From positions 1,934,501-1,998,500 of the forward strand of contig NC_016622.1 of the NCBI RefSeq assembly GCF_000283655.1: DNA of 64,000 nucleotides. Reading direction: 5' to 3'. The position numbers and the translations under genes are program-made. This document shows, one piece after another, positions 1-7,653 of this stretch. Within the stretch, counting starts at the first letter, position 1; every line of letters starts with the position of its first letter. The notes beneath the pieces are model-generated. The model was not told the origin of the DNA. It saw only the letters and a list, made by a program, of their open reading frames with translations, and ran no database searches. This DNA comes from Azospirillum lipoferum 4B (GTDB lineage Bacteria; Pseudomonadota; Alphaproteobacteria; Azospirillales; Azospirillaceae).

Positions 1-3000
1 GCGTCAGCGTCGTCCGCCCGGCCAGGAAGGCCGCGGCGTTCGCCTCCCGGCTGTTCGGCGCGGCATCCGTCCCGATGCGGGCGGCGCCCGCGCGGACGAG
101 GTCGCGCGCGGGTTCCATCAGCCGCGCGTGCAGCATCCGCTCGACGGCCTTCCCCAGGCTGAACGGCACGAGCCGCGCCAGCGCCGGTTCCTGGAGAAGC
201 TGGCCGGCTTCGGCAAGCAGGCGCCGCTCGTCGTCGGTGAGCGCCCCGTCCCACAGCGCGCCCAGCCGGCCGCGGGCCACCGCCTCTCCATCCACCAGTT
301 CGGCCCTGTCGACGCGTGCCATGTCGGATTGCAGGCGCGATGACAGGCCCTCCGCCATCTCCGCCAACAAACGCTCCCGCTCGTCCGGGCGAAACACGGC
401 CCGGTCGAGGATCCGGCGGTTCTCCGTCAGCGCCGCCCGCAGGATCGCTCGCACGTCGCCAAGGCCGAGGGGAAGCGTTCTTGTCGCGTCGATCGCCCCG
501 GTCAGCGCGTCCAGCAGTTGCCTCAAGGCGTCGTCACGGCACAGGGCGACCCAGGACGCGCGGCTCCGGCCCGCGACACCGCCGTCGTGCAGACGGGCCT
601 CGGCGGCCAAGGCCCCGGCGTGCTCCTCCAGCCGGGGCTCCTGCTCCCAGGCGACCTCCATCAGGGATTTGACGCGCCGGTCGATCTCCGCGCCGTCGAG
701 CGGCGCGTGTTCCCGCAAGGCGCCGTCCAGGCGCGCGATGGCGTCGCGCAGCCAGCGCCCGGCCTCCGCCCCGCGGCCACGCACGTCCCGGGCGGACATG
801 GCGGGCAAGGCCGTCGCGAACTCCAGCCGCCAGACGGCGGCCGCCAGACCGATGACGGTGTCCATCACCGGACGGGCCGCGGGGAGCGTGGCCCCCAGCA
901 GAAGCCCCGCACCGGTCCACAGGCTTGCGATGCCGTCCCCGATCCGCCGTCGGGCGATCAGAATGCCGGCGCGATGCAGATGGCCGGCGGCGTCCGTCGG
1001 CCGTTCGGACAGGAACGCCCCCAGGATCCGGTCCGCCTCCGCGGGGTCGCCCCGGCGCTCCGCGGCCATGGCCCGAAGAGCGGCGCCGTCCGCGGTGCCG
1101 CCGAAATACAGCGTCCAGACGACGTCCAGCCGCTGCCGGGCACCGAGGATGCGGGACATCGGCTGCGCCATCGCACCGCCGCCATCCCTGCCGGACGCCA
1201 TGACCGCCGCCAGCGCCGCCGCCAGCCCCTCTACCGCCGCCTGCTGCATCCGCGGGGAGTCCGGCGCCGCGCCGGGGTTGGTCGGATCGAGATGGTCGAT
1301 CACCAGCTCCGGCACGAACTGCGGCCGGCCTGAGTCGATGTAGGCCCGGATGGTCATGTCGAACAATCGTTCCCGCTTGCTCCGCCAGACCTGCGCACCC
1401 TGCCATTCCAGCCGCCGCAGCACTTCCAGCGCGTCATCCCCCACATCGGTCGCGTCGCGGTCGGCGCCATCCGGCACGGCGATCAAAAGGAACCCGATCG
1501 AGGCGTTGCAGAAGAACTCGGCGCCTTTGATTTCGAGTTGTTCGCCCGCAACCGACGGCCGCAGGGTATCGAGGCTCGCACAGTAGGCACGGTGGGCATC
1601 GGATTGGCGGCCAAGCCCCGACAGCGCGTGGCCAAGGTTGCATTGGGCGCCCCCAAGCGTCGTTCGCTGGCCTGCGGTGATAAGTTCGGTGGCGTTGAGG
1701 AGATGGATCGCACGGTTGTACGACTCCACCGCTGCCGCCAGCGCCGACGGCGTGCCCTGCGCCCGAAGGGCATTGCCGCGTTTGGTCCACGCCGACGCCA
1801 GGGCATCGCGGTAGGCTGGCCGGGCGAGGTCGAGCGGCTCGCGAAGCGCGATGGCGCTGTCGTACGACTCCACCGCCGCCGCCAGCGCCGACGGCGTGCC
1901 CTGCGCCGCAAGGGCAATGCCGCGGTTGGTCCACGCCGTCGCCAGGGCATCGCGATAGGCCGGCCGGGCGAGGTCGAGCGGCTCGCGAAGCGCGATGGCG
2001 CTGTCGTACGACTCCACCGCCGCCGCCAGCGCCGACGGCGTGCCTTGCGCCCAAAGGGCATTGCCGCGGTTGGTCCACGCCGCCGCCAGGGCATCGCGGT
2101 AGGCCGGCCGGGCGAGGTCGAGCGGCTCGCGAAGCGCGATGTCGCGGTCGTACGACTCCACCGCCGCCGCCAGCGCCGACGGCGTGCCCTGCGCCCAAAG
2201 GGCATTGCCGCGGCCGTTCCACGCCGCCGCCAGGGAATCGCGGTGGTCCGGCCGGGCGAGGTCGAGCGGCTCGCGAAGCGCGATGGCGCGGTCGTACGAC
2301 GCCACCGCCGCTGCCAGCGCCGACGGCGTGCCCTGCGCCGCAAGGGCAATGCCGCGGTTGGTCCACGCTGCTGCCAGGGCATGGCGGTGGTCCGGCCGGG
2401 CGAGGTCGAGCCGCTCGCCAAGCGCGATGGCGCGGTCGTACGACGCCACCGCCGCCGCCAGCGCCGATGGCGTGCCCTGCGCCGCAAGGGCATTGCCGCG
2501 GTTGGTCCACGCTGCCGCCAGGGCATGGCGGTGGTTCGACCGGGCGAGGTCGAGCGGTTCGCGAAGCGCGATGGCGCGGTCGTACGACTCCACCGCCGCC
2601 GCCAGCGCCGACGGCGTGCCCTGCGCCTCAAGGGCAAGGCCGCGGTTGGTCCACGCACCTGCCAGGGCATGGCGGTGGTCCGGCCGGGCGAGGTCGAGCG
2701 GCTCGCGGATCGCGATGGCGCGGTCGTACGACTCCACCGCCGCCGCCAGCGCCGACGGCGTGCCCTGCGCCTGAAGGGCATCGCCGCGGTTGGTCCACGC
2801 CGTCGCCAGGGCATCGCGATAGGCCGGCCGGGCGAGGTCGAGCGGCTCGCGAAGCGCGATGGCGCGGTCGAACGACTCCACTGCCGCCGCCAACGCCGAC
2901 GGCGTGTCCTGCGTTCTGTGTGTGTGACCACGGTAGCTCCACGACCGCGCCCAGGCGAAGCGGCAGCGGGGGAGCGAGTCGTCCTGATTGGAAAGAAGGG

Positions 3001-3376
3001 CCTCGGCCCGTTCGAGGCCATCGAGCGCCGGATCGTGCCACCGGTCGTCTCGTGATCGCTCGCAACAGAACAGGGCCAGATGGAGGAGGGCCGCGTCGAT
3101 CGGGGCGACCTGGTGGTCTCCGAAACGTGTCAGCGCGCGTGTGACGTGATCGAGGGCGGCGGCCCAGTCACCGGACGCCCTGGCGTCATCGATCAGCCGT
3201 TCGCTGTCGAGCCAGGCCAGCCGGAGCCCCGCCGCGATCACCGCCGGGTCGGTCGGGTCGGCGTCGGCCAGCATGGCCGTGGCGGCCTGCCGGTGGGCGT
3301 CGACGTCCGCGTCGCGGTCGTCGAGCCAGGCGGACTCGGCGGCGTCGACATGCGCCTTCAGATCACCCGAGTCCAT
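1..3376 (-). CDS. Large TPR-repeat protein, 3' end outside window
   Basis: An open frame of at least 1125 codons has no stop before the left edge, so the C-terminus is missing. I chose the ATG at 3376 because AGGCGGG lies about 4 bases upstream and translation from it is continuous. The first 150 or so residues (MDSGDLKAHVDAAESAWL) are helical and non-repetitive. Next come eight to nine TPR-like units of 48 residues with a core like VESYDRAIALREPLDLARP and an AWTNRGNALAAQGTP tail. An approximately 480-residue Ala/Arg/Leu-rich helical C-terminal region follows, with no recognisable catalytic motif. No signal peptide is visible. TPR arrays usually mediate protein binding; the partner is unknown. 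It is divergent from the ATPase/type I restriction operon and may be unrelated to it. I am confident of the frame, not of a function. Confidence 0.8.
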   Translation of the reverse strand, partial: MDSGDLKAHVDAAESAWLDDRDADVDAHRQAATAMLADADPTDPAVIAAGLRLAWLDSERLIDDARASGDWAAALDHVTRALTRFGDHQVAPIDAALLHLALFCCERSRDDRWHDPALDGLERAEALLSNQDDSLPRCRFAWARSWSYRGHTHRTQDTPSALAAAVESFDRAIALREPLDLARPAYRDALATAWTNRGDALQAQGTPSALAAAVESYDRAIAIREPLDLARPDHRHALAGAWTNRGLALEAQGTPSALAAAVESYDRAIALREPLDLARSNHRHALAAAWTNRGNALAAQGTPSALAAAVASYDRAIALGERLDLARPDHRHALAAAWTNRGIALAAQGTPSALAAAVASYDRAIALREPLDLARPDHRDSLAAAWNGRGNALWAQGTPSALAAAVESYDRDIALREPLDLARPAYRDALAAAWTNRGNALWAQGTPSALAAAVESYDSAIALREPLDLARPAYRDALATAWTNRGIALAAQGTPSALAAAVESYDSAIALREPLDLARPAYRDALASAWTKRGNALRAQGTPSALAAAVESYNRAIHLLNATELITAGQRTTLGGAQCNLGHALSGLGRQSDAHRAYCASLDTLRPSVAGEQLEIKGAEFFCNASIGFLLIAVPDGADRDATDVGDDALEVLRRLEWQGAQVWRSKRERLFDMTIRAYIDSGRPQFVPELVIDHLDPTNPGAAPDSPRMQQAAVEGLAAALAAVMASGRDGGGAMAQPMSRILGARQRLDVVWTLYFGGTADGAALRAMAAERRGDPAEADRILGAFLSERPTDAAGHLHRAGILIARRRIGDGIASLWTGAGLLLGATLPAARPVMDTVIGLAAAVWRLEFATALPAMSARDVRGRGAEAGRWLRDAIARLDGALREHAPLDGAEIDRRVKSLMEVAWEQEPRLEEHAGALAAEARLHDGGVAGRSRASWVALCRDDALRQLLDALTGAIDATRTLPLGLGDVRAILRAALTENRRILDRAVFRPDERERLLAEMAEGLSSRLQSDMARVDRAELVDGEAVARGRLGALWDGALTDDERRLLAEAGQLLQEPALARLVPFSLGKAVERMLHARLMEPARDLVRAGAARIGTDAAPNSREANAAAFLAGRTTLT
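1727..2900 (-). repeat. Tandem 144-bp coding repeats (48-aa TPR-like units)
   Basis: About eight units of 144 bp lie head to tail inside the TPR gene. They differ at only a few positions, for example ALREPL against ALGERL and AYRDALA against DHRHALA. Each encodes one 48-residue unit. The nucleotide similarity is high enough to suggest recent duplication or gene conversion, so repeat number may vary between strains. Confidence 0.9.
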
Positions 3377-3599
3377 CCCGCCTCCCACCAAAATCGCACG
3401 GGGGAATGGTCAGGTACGGAACGCCATCCCCCACAGGGCAGCACGATGAAACCAGAGCGCGCGGGATACGACAAGGATCTCGAACTTTCCGACCAGGGCG
3501 ACATACTTTCATATTCATTTCCGCGAAACGAAGAGTTAACGGACGCCTTCTATCCTCCCTTACCCGCCACTCTTCGGTTGCAGCCGCGGATACCGTTCG

Positions 3600-6500
3600 A
3601 TGACCGACACCGCTTCCGGCGATCTCCTGGTCGCCCCTCCGTCCGCCGAGGACGGGCCCATCGACCTGTCGCGCCTGACGCCGGACCAGGCGATCGGCGC
3701 GCTGCTGGCCGGGCGCGCGCTGTTGCCCGGAACCGGAACGCCGTTCGCGCTGGGCGACGGGGCGCGCAAGGCGCTGGCCTTCTACGCGCAGGAGGCGCGC
3801 CGGACGCTCTGGGACACGACGAAGCGGGAACAGGTGCGGGAACGCGAGATCGACGATTTGCTCGATGCGCTGGACGGCCCCCTTCCGGCCGGTTGGGCCG
3901 TCGATCTTCCGGCCGACGGAACGCGTCCGCGCTGGCATCTGGTGAGTGCCTCCATCGGCCAGTTCGGCGGCCTGCACGCCCATTGCGACGGCAACGGGCA
4001 GGCCCCACCGGAACTGCCGCTGTCCACCGATGGCGACATCCTTCTGCTGATCGGCCCCAACGGTGCCGGCAAGAGCCAGATTGCCAAGGCTCTGTGCTGG
4101 GGGCTGACCGGCCAGGTGCCGCGCACCCACAATGAGCCCGCCTCCTTCACGACCCTGGTCAACCGCTACACCCCGCCGGACGCCGCGGCGGGCACCGCCG
4201 GCTTCGAGCTGCCCACCATCGTTCCCATCCCCGGCCGATCGCACCTGGAGGGTTGCGGCGGCACGCCTCTGCTCGCCACATCGGTCACGCTGAACCTGGA
4301 GGACGACGGGGGCAGGCGCCTGACGCTCCGGCGGGAGATCCGGCGGGCCGGGGACGGCTTCGAGTCCGCCGTGCGCATCGTCAGCGACGACGGTGAGCGG
4401 ACGGTGGGCGTGGCCGCCGCCCTCGGCGTGTCCGAGCTGGCGCTGGAGTCCAGCGCGCTCACCATGGCGCGGCTGCCCTTCATCCGGCTGGACGGGCCGA
4501 ACGCCCTGACCCGCGGCGTCGCCGAACTGACCGGCGTCGCCCCGCTGAAACGGCTGGGCGAACGGGCGGCCGATGGTCTTGCACGCTGGTTGAAGGAGGA
4601 GTACCCGAAGAAACAGCGCAACGCTCTCAAGAAGTTCGAGCCGGACTTCAAAAGGGCCGCCACGACCCTGCGCTCCGCGCTGGAGGGCGTACAGCCGCCG
4701 CTGACCGTGGCCATTCCGGACGCCCCGGACGTGAAGGACGAGGGGGCCGCCTACGCCAAGGCCCTCGCGGCGCTCGATGCGGCGCTCGCCGAACGGGAGG
4801 CGCAGGCGAAGCGGATCATCAAGGACTCGACGGGGCTCGATCTGGAGCCGGATGTCATCGGCACCCTCCTCGACCAGGTGCGGCGAGCGTTGACGGTTTG
4901 CGAGGCGGAGGCCGTGCGCCAGCGCATCGACAGCGCCCTGGCACCCTGGCGCGCCATCGCCCCGGAGGACGCCGAAACCGCCACCCAACTCGCCACCGCC
5001 ATCGCGGGCGATGCCCACGCCTTCGCCCGCATCGACGCCGACCGGCAGTCCGCGGCGCGCTTGCGCCTCTACGCCACGCTGCGCCGCTGGGCCGACGCCA
5101 ACGCGCCGGGGGCTTGGCCGCCGGGTGAATGCCCGGTGTGCGAAACTCCCCTGAAGGGATTGACCGACCGGACACTGGCGGTCGAGATCACGGAAGCGAT
5201 GGCGGAGGTCGACCGCCAACAGGCCGCCTCCCACGTCGATGCGACGCAGTGGGAGCGTGCCGCCTGCGCCCGCCTGGACCAGGAGTTGTCGGCAAGCGTA
5301 CGGCAGGCATCCGAACGGACAGGCACCGGGCCTGCGGTCGCCCTGGCCCAGGCGTTCGCCGATGGCCTCGTCAAGGCGGCCAACCTGACCGGGCATCTGG
5401 GCGGCCTCGCCACACGGCTGCGGGAGGAGGTCGCGGCCGTCGCCGCCGGCTTCCCACCGGTGACGAACCCGGTGCTGCCGGGCCTGCCCGACGCGCTGGC
5501 GGAAGGAAGCTGCGCCGGTCGTCTGGCCGCCGTCGCCGCGGCCATCGGTGGTGCCGACTGGGTGCGCGCGTCGGACGCCGCGGTGGCGGCGCTGGCCGGG
5601 CTGGTGGAGCCGCAGGGGGACGCCGGCTTCAACCTGTTCCGTGCGCTCGACGAGATCCGGAAGATTCTCGAAGCCCAGCAGCCGCTCAAGATCGCGCGGG
5701 ACGCGGCGAACGACCTGCAAGGCAAGAAGAACCAATGGGACCTGCCCTGCCGGAACATCCGCCGGGCCAAGGCCGCGGCCGGTTCCGTGGCCGAGCTGGA
5801 AGGTCTCGCCGGTCTGGTCGATGCGCAGGTCGACACGCTGATGAAGGCGCTGCACGACCGGACGGAAAAGCTGTGCGGCCGGTTCTACGAGCGCACCAAC
5901 ACCGCCGGCCCGGACCTCGACCGCGTGGAGGTCGTCGATGGCAGCCTGAAGCGTTGGGCGCGGTTCGATGACGTGACGGGCGACGGCGGGGAGGTGCTGA
6001 ACGCCTCGCGCGACCGCGCGTGGCTGTTCGCCTTCGCGATCGCGCTGCTCGAACGTATCCGGGAGCGCGATGGCGGGCTTTCCCTCCTCCTTCTCGACGA
6101 CCCGCAGTCGCTGTTCGACGAGGCCAACCAGCGCCGGCTGGGCGCGGGGCTCGGGTCGCTGCCGAAGGACGGCACGCGCCCGCTGATCGTCACCTTCAAC
6201 CACCATTTCGCCGCGGCCCTGCGCCGCAACGCGCCCGCGGGGTCGGTCCGCAGCTTCGAAATTCAGCCGCGCTCCAGCCGGGAGCTTCGCGCCAATGTCC
6301 GTCCGCTGGCCACCGAGTTGGAGCGCGCAAGGCGGGCCTGGAAGCAGCAGGATCAGGATTTGCGCTGCGTCACCGCCTTCTGTGCCGAAGCCCGCCGTTA
6401 TCTGGAAACGGCGTTGTGCGACCTCCTATGGTCGAGCCGGATCGCCATCGACGGCAGCGAGTCGTTGGAACCGCTGTTCAACAAGCTGGAAAACCTGACG

Positions 6501-7535
6501 AAGCGCGGCGCGCCCTACGACAAGGCCTGTTTCCGCGCGCTCGTCAAGCATGAGGCCTGGAAGGACAAGACGGTTCGCGATGCCATCAACTGGGCGCATC
6601 ACGGGGTGCCGCTGGCCGACCTGAAGCCAGGGCATGCCGAGCAATTGGAGCCGCACATCAACGCCATCGTCGGCCTGATCGAGGAGTGCCAGAAGGCGTT
6701 GGACAAGGTGGTCGCCGCCGGCCGCGCCCCGGCGAGCGACACCCCGGCCGTGCTGCCGGCCCGGCCTTTCGCCTCCCTGTCCATTCCGGTGCAGGGCGCC
6801 CTGGCGGCGCGGGATGGCACCAGCGCCGACGACGCGAGCGCCCCGGAACCGGTCGACGATCTCGCCATCGATCCCAACCGCTTCACGCTGTTCGCCTGCG
6901 GGTCCGGCCTGAAGTGGCTGACGCCGTTCTGCCGGCCGGGCGACGTGCTGGTCGTGGAGCGCGAACCGCGGACGGGGGAAGGGCTGTCCGTGGTCTGGGA
7001 CGGCCTGACGGGCTTCGCCGGCTGGCTGCGCCGCTCGTCGACATCGGGCGCCATGTTCCTGGACGGCAACCCCGACCATTCCTTCCTGATGGAGATCGAC
7101 CCGGAACGGCAGGTCGTGCATCCCGTCGCCGGCATCCTGTTCCAGGCGGTGGCGGCGGCCGGCGGGGTGGTCGCCGCCTGCGACGAGCCGACCCTGATGG
7201 CGAAGCTCAAGGCCGCCGTGCCGGTGGTGACGGGCCACAGCGCCGATCCGATGCTGGGCGTCGGCGACGCCGCGCTGATCGGCGCACCGCTTGATGGCTG
7301 GCCCGTCGAGGGGACGCCGATGGCGGTGCGCCTGCCCGACGACCATGTCCTGAAGCGGCTCGGCCGCCGCTTGGACAGGGATGGCCGGGTGCGCCTGCTC
7401 GACAGCCTCGGGCTGTCCGGAGACAGCCTGCCCGCCCGCCTTCCCGGCCCCGTGCCCGAAGGCTTCGACACCGTTGCGACGGCGTTGGAGATCGCGCCCG
7501 TGCTGGGCGTCTGGTACCGGGTCGCCGCGCCGTAG
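3600..7535 (+). CDS. Rad50/RecF-like ATPase with CxxC hook, linked to type I R-M
   Basis: A 1311-residue protein. A Walker A motif IGPNGAGKS lies at about 151-159. A CPVC pair at about 511-514 sits between helical, coiled-coil-like stretches, as in the zinc hook of Rad50-type proteins. A Walker B-like segment LLLLDDPQSLFDE is at about 827-840, preceded by a degenerate ABC signature. This is the split-ATPase layout of SMC/RecF/Rad50 proteins. After the ATPase comes a helical region with an INWAHHG motif near 995, then a beta-rich C-terminal domain (about 1090-1311) that I do not recognise. The gene is 118 bp upstream of hsdR on the same strand, so it is probably co-transcribed. RloC anticodon nucleases also pair a zinc-hook ATPase with type I loci, but this protein is longer and I cannot identify their nuclease motif. 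A defence role is inferred. The ribosome binding site before 3600 is poor, so the start is uncertain. Confidence 0.75.
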   Translation: MTDTASGDLLVAPPSAEDGPIDLSRLTPDQAIGALLAGRALLPGTGTPFALGDGARKALAFYAQEARRTLWDTTKREQVREREIDDLLDALDGPLPAGWAVDLPADGTRPRWHLVSASIGQFGGLHAHCDGNGQAPPELPLSTDGDILLLIGPNGAGKSQIAKALCWGLTGQVPRTHNEPASFTTLVNRYTPPDAAAGTAGFELPTIVPIPGRSHLEGCGGTPLLATSVTLNLEDDGGRRLTLRREIRRAGDGFESAVRIVSDDGERTVGVAAALGVSELALESSALTMARLPFIRLDGPNALTRGVAELTGVAPLKRLGERAADGLARWLKEEYPKKQRNALKKFEPDFKRAATTLRSALEGVQPPLTVAIPDAPDVKDEGAAYAKALAALDAALAEREAQAKRIIKDSTGLDLEPDVIGTLLDQVRRALTVCEAEAVRQRIDSALAPWRAIAPEDAETATQLATAIAGDAHAFARIDADRQSAARLRLYATLRRWADANAPGAWPPGECPVCETPLKGLTDRTLAVEITEAMAEVDRQQAASHVDATQWERAACARLDQELSASVRQASERTGTGPAVALAQAFADGLVKAANLTGHLGGLATRLREEVAAVAAGFPPVTNPVLPGLPDALAEGSCAGRLAAVAAAIGGADWVRASDAAVAALAGLVEPQGDAGFNLFRALDEIRKILEAQQPLKIARDAANDLQGKKNQWDLPCRNIRRAKAAAGSVAELEGLAGLVDAQVDTLMKALHDRTEKLCGRFYERTNTAGPDLDRVEVVDGSLKRWARFDDVTGDGGEVLNASRDRAWLFAFAIALLERIRERDGGLSLLLLDDPQSLFDEANQRRLGAGLGSLPKDGTRPLIVTFNHHFAAALRRNAPAGSVRSFEIQPRSSRELRANVRPLATELERARRAWKQQDQDLRCVTAFCAEARRYLETALCDLLWSSRIAIDGSESLEPLFNKLENLTKRGAPYDKACFRALVKHEAWKDKTVRDAINWAHHGVPLADLKPGHAEQLEPHINAIVGLIEECQKALDKVVAAGRAPASDTPAVLPARPFASLSIPVQGALAARDGTSADDASAPEPVDDLAIDPNRFTLFACGSGLKWLTPFCRPGDVLVVEREPRTGEGLSVVWDGLTGFAGWLRRSSTSGAMFLDGNPDHSFLMEIDPERQVVHPVAGILFQAVAAAGGVVAACDEPTLMAKLKAAVPVVTGHSADPMLGVGDAALIGAPLDGWPVEGTPMAVRLPDDHVLKRLGRRLDRDGRVRLLDSLGLSGDSLPARLPGPVPEGFDTVATALEIAPVLGVWYRVAAP

Positions 7536-7653
7536 GAGCCGGAACGCAAAGGCGGCGCAACCCCGGAGCCGCGTACGGCGCGTTATGGAATGACTTGGTC
7601 TCAACCATTCATTATTCTGTCGGTTCCCGCCACATCCCGTCGGCGCAATCCCC

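Noticed and set aside
1727-2900. Regular repeats considered as a CRISPR array
   Set aside because: Unit length is 144 bp, there are no unique spacers, and the repeats are in frame and coding.
75-3055. Long plus-strand open frames of 422 and 505 codons
   Set aside because: They are Arg/Ser-rich shadows of the minus-strand TPR gene, whose frame gives family-like protein and a good ribosome site.
3363-6206. Minus-strand frame of 947 codons opposite the ATPase
   Set aside because: Low-complexity Arg/Gly/Val-rich translation with no motif; the plus-strand frame has clear ATPase motifs.
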